NCBI GenBank assembly: GCA_022606425.2
Contig: JAHDVF020000246.1
Span: forward strand, 202,421 to 266,420
Length of the DNA stretch: 64,000 nt
From: Lepidostoma basale
Taxonomy: Eukaryota; Arthropoda; Insecta; Trichoptera; Lepidostomatidae
Reading direction: 5' to 3'
Shown: positions 53,220 through 64,000 of the stretch, one piece after another
Layout: the number at the start of each line of letters is the position of its first letter
Position numbering within the stretch: position 1 is the stretch's first letter
Position numbers and translations under genes: made by a program
Notes under the pieces: generated by a model
Seen by the model: only the letters and a program-made list of their open reading frames with translations
What the model was told of the DNA's origin: nothing
The model's database searches: none

Positions 53220-53239
53220 TATAGTATTATTTTTAGCTA

Positions 53240-53430
53240 AACGTAAGGCGTTAACACTGTGGAATTCCATAATGATGAATTTTTATGAATTAAAACACTG
53301 TTTTTCCACTTATTAGTTTATTTTTCTCGACATTTTTTGAAAGCTTACACCTTCATCATCAGGAGAACGATAAACTCGTTATCCCGATGATGAAGGTGTA
53401 AGTAAGCTTTTGAAACATGTCGAGAAAAAT
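53240..53430. repeat. Foldback pair related to HH-C
   Basis: Arms TTTATTTTTCTCGACATTTT and AAACATGTCGAGAAAAATAA are inverted. Minus side has CTGATGA (53362-53356), but GAAAC is lost. Plus side has GATGATGA, then a long loop with AAG/CTT, GAAAC (53412-53416), ATGT, C. The two halves together would make one complete core set. Starts with the recurring AAGGCGTTAACACTG segment. Confidence 0.55.
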
Positions 53431-53519
53431 AAACTCAAAAATGGAAAAAACAGTGTTGTACTTCATAAAAATTCGTTTAATTTATTGTTTCTTTAACAAT
53501 TCAATATTAAATAATATAA

Positions 53520-53700
53520 ACGAAGGGAAATTACGATCAAATCAATCAAATATTAAATGTCGGTCACTTAAGAAGTCGGAGAAATCGACGTGCGTGCATG
53601 AAATAATGTATCAACATTGGAGATTCTAGAGAAGCATGTCAGAAAATAACAATGTGGTTGGTTGTTTTTGGTGCCTACCCCTTCGAGAACACGGCGTAAT
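53520..53700 (+). pseudogene. LINE-B 3' fragment, decayed
   Basis: [20 protein letters not shown] followed by a frame break, then CVPTPSRTRRN-like sequence. Ends ACGGCGTAATATTAG. Confidence 0.65.
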
Positions 53701-53704
53701 ATTA

Positions 53705-54125
53705 GTGGATTTTAACTAAATACACATTTAAAAAAAGACGAATATTTAAAAAAAAAAATTATTTGCTGTTTATACACGTATACTTATAAAGTTAGTAAAT
53801 TCATTTAGTTCGGAAATGTGAATACTTCTGGGAGTCATCTTGTATACGCCAAGATAAACGATAATTTAATCCCGAGAAGTTGAACCTGAGAGGTGCCTAA
53901 TATAAGTAATTTAATAAGAATGAAACAGCGCCGTGGGAGCCTCTTTCCATCGTCCTTCTCCTGGGAGGAACAGAGGATGGAACTGTGAACCAAATAGTCA
54001 CACCCAACGGGATAACTTTGAATTTCTCTTCTAAATTTCCTGATCTAGAGATGTTAGAGTTTACAAACAACGCGAGCAAAGCTCCAACAAAAAAAAAACA
54101 CAGGTAATATACGAGTATTAAAAAA
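53705..54125. other. Unassigned stretch
   Basis: No gene or shared repeat recognised. 53920-54060 is less AT-rich. Confidence 0.3.
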
Positions 54126-54129
54126 AAAT

Positions 54130-54440
54130 AATTAACCATCACGATATCTCTTCGTAGGTGGAAAGAATGCACTGCCACACTTTTCTTTACAGAGATACTT
54201 CTCTCACTTCCTCAACATTCATACATCGTGTAATGAACGCACGTCGATTTTTCCGACTCCTCAGGTGGCCGACATTCCACCACCTTTTCCTCGGTCTTTC
54301 TCTATTTTTTAGTTCCATTTACATTGTTGACATATACTTTTTTAACCATTCTTTTTTCCATATGTCCAAACCCCTTTAATGATCCTTTCATTATTTTGTT
54401 CTTACCACATTTATTCGCACCGCATTCATTTTTTATAATT
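54130..54440 (-). pseudogene. LINE-B copy, decayed
   Basis: Minus-strand LINE-B blocks (VHYTRCMNVEEVREVSL-like, VGHLRSRKNRRAFITRC, KGSLKGFGHMEKR). Tail reduced to AATTAATTAA. Closely followed by another LINE-B in the same orientation. Confidence 0.7.
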
Positions 54441-54464
54441 CCAAATAAAATAAGAATACAAAAC

Positions 54465-55198
54465 TAACTAACTAACTAACCATCATGCCGTCTCCCCGAA
54501 GGGGTAGGCAGAATGAATGGACTGCCACACTTTTCTTTCCTGACATATTTCTGTCGATTCCTCCACATTCATACATCGTGTCATGCACGCGCGTCGATTT
54601 CTCTGACTCCTCACATGGCCGACATTCAATATTTGATTTATTTGATCGTGCAACGTTTTCCTCGGTCTTCCTCTATTTCTGGTTCCATTTACATCGTTAA
54701 CATATTTTTTTTACACTTTCAGTATTTGTATCAAAACCACTTTATTTGGTAACACCAACCGGTTTCGCTCCTACCAGAAGCTCTGGCGGGAGCGAAACCG
54801 GTTGGTGTTACCAAAATAAAGTGGTTTTGATACAAATACTAAAAGTGTATTATTATTTTATTTAATAACGTCACACCACAAACAAAGTGCTTCATACGAA
54901 AGTTTTATATTTTCATTCGACACTCTATCATACACAGATTTTCTACACATTCGTTTAAAAGATCTGATATCTACTGCATTTATTCTACTTTCATCCTTCT
55001 TTTCCAGTTCCATGCTTCGCTTTCATACATTATGGTCGACATAAGAACACCATTATGTACTGCCATTTTAGCATTTTTGGATAGGCTTTTGTTTGCGATG
55101 ACAACTTTAATAGCACCATTCACTTTTTCGGCTGCCCTAACCTTTCTTTTAATATCCGTCTCTACTCGCTCATCTTTTTGAAACTTTATATATTTCAA
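54465..55198 (-). pseudogene. LINE-B copy interrupted by HH-B
   Basis: Left part 54465-54710 keeps the (TTAG)n tail and the MNVEESTEICQERKVWQSIH, RNRGRPRKTLHDQIN region. The right part (54905-55198) reads KFQKDERVETDIKRKVRAAE, MAVHNGVLMSTIMYESEAWN and RSFKRMCRKSVYDRVSNE-like. The LINE-B sequence expected between them is missing, so the HH-B acquisition was accompanied by a deletion. Confidence 0.78.
54711..54904. repeat. HH-B element collapsed to a near-perfect palindrome
   Basis: The outer end (CACACCACAAACAAAGTGCT) is shared with HH-B at 22.8 and 40.06 kb. The centre is an inverted repeat: GGTAACACCAACCGGTTTCG and its complement, with GTTTC at 54772-54776 and GAAAC at 54794-54798, separated by only 17 bases. 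The CTGANGA boxes are gone on both arms, leaving one GCTCT..GGAGC hairpin. Confidence 0.7.
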
Positions 55199-55199
55199 T

Positions 55200-55450
55200 A
55201 ATAATAATAATGATCATTACTCGTGAATACAAGCACGAGAAGCAAAACAATATTTACATCTATCTTCTTTGCAACTTGGTATGGGCTTTGACAGACTTTG
55301 TCTCACTCCGGACAAGGATATTCTCCTTTTACGGCTGGACCCCTTCCTCTACGTCTCTCTGGACCCTGGATCCACTCTATCACAATGAAACACATATATA
55401 ACTAGCCTGAAGATGGAGACTCCAACGATATCCGAAACGTCGGTCGAGAA
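55200..55450 (+). repeat. HH-D: hammerhead-like core with minimal ACGT stem III
   Basis: Plus strand: CTGAAGA (55407-55413), T, GGA (55415-55417), a 13-base loop, TCC (55431-55433), GAAAC (55434-55438), GT, C (55441), then GGTCGAG. Stem III would be just AC paired to GT, the form described for Penelope-like elements. The sequence upstream (55210-55400) is GC-richer and may belong to the same element. No inverted partner. Confidence 0.6.
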
Positions 55451-55529
55451 AAATATACCCAAGATCCCAAAAAACAAACTACATTTCGTTGATTTTCATA
55501 TAAACACATAAAACATAATATATTTTAAA

Positions 55530-55790
55530 TAGTCCATTGTTTTGGCCGACACAATATGATACCTGAACATTATTACTGTTAAAATTTAAAACAATGTTAT
55601 AATATCACAATTCCTTCACATTTACCGACAGTGTCGCGACAGCTGTTTCGCTAACCGATGTTGGCATCATCAGGTGTTACAATAAACTGTTATCGGTGGG
55701 CAAAACAGCTGTCGCGACACTGTCAGTGAATAAAAAAATTGTGATATTATAACAGTGTTTTAAATTTTAACAGTAATAATATATTTTATT
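55530..55790. repeat. HH-A foldback, one intact core
   Basis: Minus core: CTGATGA (55673-55667), T, GCCAAC/GTTAGC, GAAAC (55649-55645), AGCT, GTC, GCGAC. The plus-side partner (55690-55735) lacks the CTGATGA part and reads TATCGGTGGGCAAAACAGCT, so only one arm could fold. Outer arms (GGCCGACACAATATG; TAACAGTAATAATAT) are clear. Confidence 0.68.
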
Positions 55791-56552
55791 ATGAAATGGC
55801 TAAGGAATAAAAATTTAATGGAACTACCATTTGTAAAGAGAGTTAAGACAGGCGAAAATAATGTTATTTATGAAATAATCATGCGTAATAACTAGAATAT
55901 TTACCATCCCTTATTCAGCAGGCACCTGGATACTGTCACTACATCCGAATTCAAAACATTACCCCACCATTGGTACCCCTTCCTACTTTCAAAACATCGT
56001 GTGGGTACTTAATTAAGTATTTAAGGTATCTACGCAAGACACGTCCGATGTACGTGAAATACGGGAGCGTCTTCGACCACTTGTTTAGGATTAAATGTTC
56101 AATTCTAACCGCCTTTGCGAGGCTCCTCGTTGGCTCGATAAATTTTAATTTTAATAATGGGGCCATGATCGAAGGTCTAGTTTAAATTTTATGGTAGTTA
56201 ACTAACTTTTTTGGATTAATTATTCAACACGATCGATTTACATTTAGCTTTATGAATAAGTGTATTATTATTATTATTATGATTTTGTTGAAAAGCTCGG
56301 CACATCATTACAGCGTGAGCCAAATCGACGTAAAGAATGAAAAAAATCATCAAAGGAAATATACATAGAACCGTGTGAATAGAAATATCAAAGTTATTTA
56401 TTTGTTGATTTAATCGTAAGGATATACACGAATTTCCTATAATGGAGGTCTATCTCGTTTGTCACCTTATTTAAGAGACGAATCGCTTTCAAAACAGGAG
56501 AGCTTCGTAGCGACTCTGTGTGACAATTTGGAGCACAAAAAAAGAATCGAAA
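55791..56552. other. Unassigned stretch
   Basis: No gene recognised. ORFs on both strands at 55951-56185 mirror each other and lack domains. Confidence 0.3.
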
Positions 56553-56554
56553 GA

Positions 56555-57165
56555 AGTGAAAGCAGTGCGAATGAATGTGTAATGTATAAAATAATGAAAG
56601 TAACATTAAGATGGTTTGGACACACGAAAAGAACAAATAAAGGAAGAATGATGAAGAAAGTATATAAACAAGTATATGGCCGAGCCATAGAGGGCTCCCT
56701 CCGCTTACTCGAAGCTGTTATAGGCGCAGCGGCGCCTTTCGTCAGCTTCACTCGTGCACTCCCTAGGCTCGTCCCCCGTCCATGCGGAACTTACGTTAAA
56801 AAAAATAATAGTAAAAATATATGTTTACTTGCAACCAAGGGGGACCCAGACCACATTTAAGCTACGCTACTCTCGCTTGATGTCCTGCCGTACACACATA
56901 GCAATACAACAACAACAAAAAAAAAACAATTTATACATAAATATGTTAGAGAAAGTTGTGAAGAAAGTATATATGCAAATGACGCAAATGGAACTGGAAA
57001 TATAAGAAGACTGAGTAAAACGTGGCACGACCAAATCAATCAAATATTAAATATCAGTCACGTTGAGAAAGCGAGAGGAGGATATCAGGAGAGAATAGTA
57101 CGGCAGTCCATTTTCCCGTCTACCCCTTTGAGGAGATGTCGCGATGGAAAGTTAGTTGGTTAGTT
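56555..57165 (+). pseudogene. LINE-B copy split by a 292-bp insertion
   Basis: Before the insert: ERSESSANECVMYKIMKVTL, RWFGHTKRTNKGRMMKKVY. After it (56959-57165): VKKVYMQMTQMELEI, then frame-broken [19 protein letters not shown] and SERRGYQERIVRQSIFPS. It ends CGCGATGGAAAGTTAGTTGG. The coding is decayed. Confidence 0.75.
56667..56958. mobile_element. 292-bp GC-rich insertion with 15-bp target-site duplication
   Basis: TGAAGAAAGTATATA occurs at 56652-56666 and 56959-56973 around the insert. The insert is GC-rich in its first half (GGCCGAGCCATAGAGGGCTC, GCAGCGGCGCC). It becomes A-rich near its end, with CAACAACAACAAAAAAAA at about 56907. This layout suggests a SINE with an A-rich tail, although about 30 AT-rich bases follow the tail. 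No match elsewhere in the window. Confidence 0.65.
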
Positions 57166-57167
57166 TA

Positions 57168-57720
57168 GAAACACCGTCCGTTTTTGCCATTGGTAAAGAT
57201 TCAAGAATGCCAATTAAGTTTATAACGATAAAAAAACAGAGCGCCCTGAGTCAAGGTGATGCCGGCAGTGTGTGTAATGAACCGTATTCACCCCTTTTAC
57301 TTGGGCCTAGGGGGTCGTGGAGGTAAGAATAAGGTTAGTAGGGGTGGGAAGTGGAACATAAGGTTGAACCGTTCACACGCCATCAGCTTCAAGTTCATTA
57401 CCGAGACAACAGCTTGTAAAATTTATAAAACGCAACCGTCCCATACCCTATCACTTCAGTTATTCCCTTACTGTGATAACATATTCACAAATACATTCAC
57501 ATGTGATATATTTATGTGTGTGTGCGCGACCTTTAAACGAACGGTGTTTCTGAAATTGTTATACAAAGTACACACTTAAACAAAACAATATAAATATTAC
57601 AACTTTTTACGAGAATATATACGCCATAATGTCTTTTTAAAAATGGTAGATACAAATATCAGAAGCTAAAGGTATGAACAAAATTCAACTACGGAAAATT
57701 CATAACACTATTAACTGTTA
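57168..57720. other. Unassigned stretch
   Basis: 57235-57440 is less AT-rich and carries a plus-strand ORF of 107 codons with no recognisable domain. It might be host sequence; nothing supports a gene call. Confidence 0.3.
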
Positions 57721-57724
57721 AAAT

Positions 57725-58022
57725 TGATAACAATGTTATGATAAAATATTTTATTATTAAAAAGTCCATTGTTTTGACCGAAACACTATGCTACTTTAAC
57801 ATAATAAACTGTTGAATTAAAAAAACATTGTTTTATGTATCACAATTGTATTTTTATTTTACGTGACAGCTTTTTCGTCAACCTATGTTGATGTCATCGG
57901 GTGTTACAATAATATTATATTTTATTATAATAATATTATTGTAACACCTGATGATGTCAACATAGGTTGACGAAACAGCTGTCACGTAAAATAAAAATAC
58001 AATTGTGATACATAAAACAAAG
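57725..58022. repeat. HH-A head-to-head pair, one intact core
   Basis: Plus core: CTGATGA (57948-57954), T, GTCAAC/GTTGAC perfect stem II with loop ATAG, GAAAC (57972-57976), AGCT, GTC (57981-57983). Minus core (57899-57869) has CCGATGA and GAAAA, so it is mutated at two core positions. The arms extend through ACGTGACAGC and TACAATTGTGATACATAAAA. Confidence 0.75.
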
Positions 58023-58039
58023 ATTTTTAAGTTAACAGT

Positions 58040-58198
58040 TCACAATTTTTATTATTCACTTTTTGAGTTCGCGACAGCTGTTTTGCCAATGGATGTTGGC
58101 ATCAGGAACAAACAACTGAACTGTTGTTTAACACTTGATGATGCCAACATCGGTTGGCGAAAAAGCTATCGCGACACTCAAAAAATATTGAACTAATA
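58040..58198. repeat. HH-A second pair, decayed
   Basis: Adjacent inverted pair. The plus arm reads TTGATGA, T, GCCAAC/GTTGGC, GAAAA, GCTATC. The minus arm lacks part of the CTGATGA box. Both cores are mutated. Confidence 0.62.
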
Positions 58199-58289
58199 TA
58201 ATTAATAATACTGAACTATCATTAACATAGATTAATGATAATTCAACATTAACAGAACAATTTAACAAAAATAAAACCAAAAATACGAA

Positions 58290-58400
58290 AACACGAATGA
58301 TAATCGAATAAAACGATGTTTTTTTAATAACAAGTTTCACTTTAGTCTTTATTTCAGTAGCGACCGGTTTCGCCAGGGTCACTGGCATCGACAGACTGGG
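58290..58400 (-). repeat. HH-E arm, best copy
   Basis: Minus strand: CTGTCGA (58394-58388), T, stem II GCCAG/CTGGC around TGACC, GAAAC (58371-58367), CG, GT, C, GCTACTGA. All parts are preserved except that the core reads CTGTCGA instead of CTGANGA. AGT before the core could pair with GCT/ACT after the cleavage site. Confidence 0.58.
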
Positions 58401-58599
58401 TCTGACTATTCCGAGTAGTTGATCTAATGATTTTACTGAAATTAAGTATATGAATATTTTTTTTATGTTGAGGAAAAAAAATATTTACGTATAATTTTGT
58501 ACTATAAAAAATGTACAATAATATTGATGAAAACTTTCATTTTCAAAAAAAATAATTAATGTTATTAACAGGACCTCTTTAATCTTGTTGACGAGTCCG

Positions 58600-59378
58600 G
58601 TGAAAGATTGGGGCTAACAATAAATGTTGGCAAAAACAAATGGATGATACACGGACGGCTTGACTACAGTGGGTCAGTATTGCATTTGAACGGCCGTAAC
58701 GTTGAAAGGGTGGAAAAATTTAAATACCTCGGCAGTATACTAACGCAATCTCTTGACCCAGATGTAGAGATAAAATGCAGAATTGAGGCAGCAATAGCTA
58801 CGTTTAATAAAATGAAATCACTCTTCTGCAACGTAAACTTGAATCTCCGCCAGAGAATGATCAAATGCTATGTGTGGTCTGTTTTGTTGTACGGGTGTGA
58901 AACTTGGACTTTGAAAGTTAACTCAATGAACAGACTCCATCGCCGAATGCTCAGAGTTCCCTGGACAGACATGGTTACCAATACCGAAGTCCTGAGGCGA
59001 GCTAGAGTTGACAGGGAAATGTGGCTCCATCGCCGAATGCTCAGAGTTCCCTGGACAGACATGGTTACCAATACCGAAGTCCTGAGGCAAGCTAGAGTTG
59101 ACAGGGAACTGTTATCAACTATCAAGGTTCGAAAGATCTCTCATCTGGGTCATATACTGCGTGGAGAAAAGTACCACCTTCTCCAACTGATATTGGAGGG
59201 GAAAATTGAGGGACTCCGAGGGCCCGGAAAGAGACAAATGTCCTGGCTGCGAAACGCGAGAGAGTGGACCGGCATCCGAAGTGTGGAGGAGCTGTTCCAA
59301 ACGGCGCAGGACAGGGATAGGTTCGCCGAGGTGATCGCCAACGTTGGGGGAATCCGACAGGGCACTTTAAGAAGATGA
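58600..59378 (+). pseudogene. LINE-D RT C-terminal region with 90-bp in-frame duplication
   Basis: ORF of 256 residues: LTINVGKNKWMIHG, VERVEKFKYLGSILTQSLDP, MIKCYVWSVLLYGCETWTLK, LHRRMLRVPWTDMVTNTEVL twice, TIKVRKISHLGHILRGEKYH, GKIEGLRGPGKRQMSWLRNA, VEELFQTAQDRDRFAEVIAN. It starts just past the RT catalytic motif. The duplicated unit is 58935-59024 and 59025-59114, differing at only about two bases in the 90. An ordinary LINE of this type has one copy of this block. Frame intact, so the tandem duplication is recent. 5'-truncated. Confidence 0.88.
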
Positions 59379-59538
59379 AGATTTGAATGATTTTTGATGA
59401 AGCCATTGCTAGGCAGAATAAATTAAATATAATAAAACATTTAAAAACGGACGTTTCATGAATACGAAATATTTTTAAAAATTATATTTCGTAAAACAAA
59501 AACAATAACGAGACGCTTTTTTTATAAAATATTAAAAA

Positions 59539-59635
59539 CGAAAAGAGAAGGATGGAGTGCCGCATCAGTAGACAGTCCATTCTTTCTGCCTACCCTTTCG
59601 GTGAGACGGCGTGATGGTTAGTTAATTAGTTAGTT
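59539..59635 (+). repeat. SINE2, 5'-truncated copy
   Basis: Starts at CGAAAAGAGAAGGATGGAGT, lacks the B-box head, and ends GGCGTGATGG plus GTTA/ATTA units. Confidence 0.78.
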
Positions 59636-59872
59636 CAAAAACGATTTTTTTTGTGAATTAATTCATAAAAAGTCCTCATTATCGAATTTCACAGTGTTAA
59701 CGCCTTAAGTTTATCTAAAAAAAAATTCAAAAAATTATCATCTGTTTTTTTGTTGTCAAGAATCCTTTAATTTTTACCTTAAATTTTTATATTGTTTTTA
59801 TTTTGATATTATAATATATATTAATATTGTATTTCAGATTTATTTTTTTGTAGTTTTAGTTACTCACTGTGC

Positions 59873-59997
59873 GCGGAAGTTGCCTATTGGTGGCGATGAG
59901 GTTCGCAACGAAGGATGGAGTGCCGCATTGGTTAAAGTGTGGCAGTCTATTCTTTCTACCTACCCTTTCGCAGAGACGGCGTGATGGTTAGTTAGTT
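59873..59997 (+). repeat. SINE2 copy with internal deletion
   Basis: Head TTGCCTATTGGTGGCGATGA and GGTTCGCAAC are present, but the GC-rich middle (about 40 bases) is missing. The tail GAGACGGCGTGATGGTTAGT is intact. Confidence 0.78.
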
Positions 59998-59999
59998 TG

Positions 60000-60402
60000 A
60001 TAAAAATATATAAATATGTGTAATTTTTCCACAGATAGCAATAATTAGATGATGGTCCGAAGAGACAATATTGTTTCATATTCAATAGACATGTTCTGAT
60101 ATTTGGACTTGTTTTATTACTCATATTAAAAAGTTAATGCTAATTCTGTATACGAGTATAATAACATTTAAGGTATACTAAATAAAAAATACGTAAAACA
60201 GAATAATTGACATTCATTCTTATTTTTACTTCGAGACGTTGATGAAACAAAAACATTTAAATTCACAATGAAAAGCATTCCATTGTGAATTTTCTTGGTT
60301 ATTAATTTAAAACTTATTCGGATTTCCTTATCCTTAATGAATGTAAAGCTTTCCCTCTATAGAAGGATTAAAGTTTCATTTTATTTTAGAATATACGCAT
60401 TA
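60000..60402. other. AT-rich spacer
   Basis: Nothing recognised. Confidence 0.3.
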
Positions 60403-60404
60403 AT

Positions 60405-60660
60405 ATCTTCTTCTTCTTATGTAGGCATTGTGGGCTGTTTCTTAAGAGGAATTGGCCTCCTGCGAGGTCGAGTCCCAGCTATCGATTCATATATTTTCAG
60501 GTCTGCCCGGGGGTCGTCTACCTCAGGGTTGACTGTGCAACACAGTGAAGGGGATGGATCCAGGCTCCTCACGTGTGCATACCAGTATCTTCTTCTTTGC
60601 CTTCCCCACCTAACGACATCCTCGAAATCGCATATCTCTCTTATCCTTGAATTTAATTCA
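60405..60660 (-). pseudogene. LINE-A 3' fragment
   Basis: Minus-strand SRIREICDFEDVVRWGRQRR, then RYWYAHVRSLDP. The end (TRPRRRPIPLKK) is frameshifted. The (TTC)n tail is at 60405-60416. Confidence 0.75.
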
Positions 60661-60719
60661 GTAAGCATTATCAATAAGAGAAAACAAATATTTAGAAAAT
60701 CAATTAGATTCAATGGTTA

Positions 60720-61270
60720 TTGCAGGATTTGAATTGTGATATTTCGCTATCTATGCGATTTCGTTTACTTCGCTGACTGATTTTAATTTTCTTTCAATAA
60801 ATGTTTAATAAAGCGATCAATATATACGATAATAGCTTTCCTCGAGCCCTTCTATATCAAATGGCATACAAATCTAGACACTCGTTTCGTTCGATTGGAG
60901 CCTCAATAACAGAGAATAATATATATAGGGAGTGATTCTTGGAGCATTAAATTGGCGTTTGATTACGATTAATAGCACGTTCATTAATCATTTCCTTGTC
61001 TCTATTCTTCCGCATTCTCCCCGCACAGATCTCAAGTTCCGCATGAGATAAACGCTCGTACATTTGTCAATGATGTACCTGATCGAAAATTCGATTAAAA
61101 AAAGAATGAATTAATGTGAGAGATTGTCAAATTGAAATAAAATTCAACTCTTTGCTATCAAATATGACTTTTATTTGAATATTTTGTTATAAGGTTAAAT
61201 CGTATTACTAGGCACCGTTATTCTTATAAAAGCTATATTAAATTTAAAAATTCCATAATTGTTAATACAT
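60720..61270. other. Unassigned stretch
   Basis: No recognised repeat. 60830-61070 is evenly composed and matches nothing else in the window, so it may be unique host DNA. Confidence 0.3.
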
Positions 61271-61271
61271 G

Positions 61272-61516
61272 TTCGTTCGGACATATGGAGCGCATGGATG
61301 GAGAAATAATGGTTAAGAAAGAATACGTTAATGATGTAAATAGAGTACGGAGTCGAGGGAGACCGAGAGAAACATGGCATGACCAAATTAATCAAATTTT
61401 AAATGTTGGTCACGTTAGAAGTCAGAGAATCAACGTGCGTGTATGACTCGCTGTATGAATATGGATGAAACCTAGAGAGGTGTGCTAGGATAGAGTAGTG
61501 TGGCGGTCCATTCTCT
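61272..61516 (+). pseudogene. LINE-B 3' fragment running into (TA)n
   Basis: FGHMERMDGEIMVKKEYVND, RVRSRGRPRETWHDQINQIL, then frame-broken [10 protein letters not shown]. The copy is cut at GGTCCATTCTCTATATA. Its own 3' end and tail are replaced by the (TA)n tract. Confidence 0.8.
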
Positions 61517-63959
<2,443 letters not shown>

Positions 63960-64000
63960 GGATTAAATCTAAATTCTTTTTTGTCTAAACTTAAAAAATA

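Noticed and set aside
26590..58200. HH repeats as ordinary TIR MITEs
   Set aside because: Simple TIRs would not explain why CTGANGA, a complementary stem II and GAAAC are preserved across unrelated arm sequences, so I kept the ribozyme reading as the better hypothesis.
58608..59378. Possible domesticated host gene from a long open frame
   Set aside because: It starts in mid-RT, has a fresh tandem duplication and no introns or promoter evidence, so a young truncated LINE is simpler.

Overview
This is AT-rich eukaryotic DNA, most likely from an insect or another arthropod. The pointers are two mariner families, several insect-type LINEs (non-LTR retrotransposons) and tRNA-derived SINEs. The order cannot be decided from the sequence. 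I see no intact host gene, no tRNA or rRNA gene and no bacterial feature. Almost everything recognisable is a mobile element or its debris, often nested. Family names used here (LINE-A to LINE-I, SINE1, SINE2, HH-A to HH-F, R1) are local labels only.

LINEs: LINE-B is the commonest, with about 25 pieces carrying the C-terminal part of a reverse transcriptase (RWFGHMERM, RGRPRKTWHDQIN). Its ORF stops a few bases before a microsatellite tail of GTTA, GTT or GTTT units. LINE-A is a second family (VRWGRQRRRYW) with a (GAA)n tail. Its best copy, on the minus strand at 46.3-47.1 kb, retains the YADD motif. LINE-C, D, E, F, G and H are single copies or a few copies. The longest coding sequence is LINE-I at 61.75-63.96 kb, an almost complete reverse transcriptase behind a (TA)n tract.

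DNA transposons: a mariner at 42.7-44.1 kb has TIRs and one nonsense codon in an otherwise open transposase. A second mariner at 19.5-20.8 kb is complete end to end but broken. A third is a fragment at 3.4-3.8 kb. A TTAA-flanked element at 32.6-34.1 kb contains a 64-bp tandem array. A 2-kb TIR element lies at 36-38 kb. Several MITEs are present, including a pogo-like one at 52.9 kb.

SINEs: SINE1 has tRNA-like A and B boxes (seven copies). SINE2 is about 160 bp and ends in the same 3' sequence as LINE-B, which suggests that LINE-B moves it.

The most unusual signal is a set of foldback repeats (HH families). Their arms carry the hammerhead-ribozyme core CTGANGA, a stem II hairpin, then GAAAC, a very short and usually self-complementary stem III, and GTC or GTT. 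At least five sequence families share this layout, and several occur as head-to-head inverted pairs. Hammerheads with a tiny stem III are known from Penelope-like elements and retrozymes, but no Penelope ORF is seen here.
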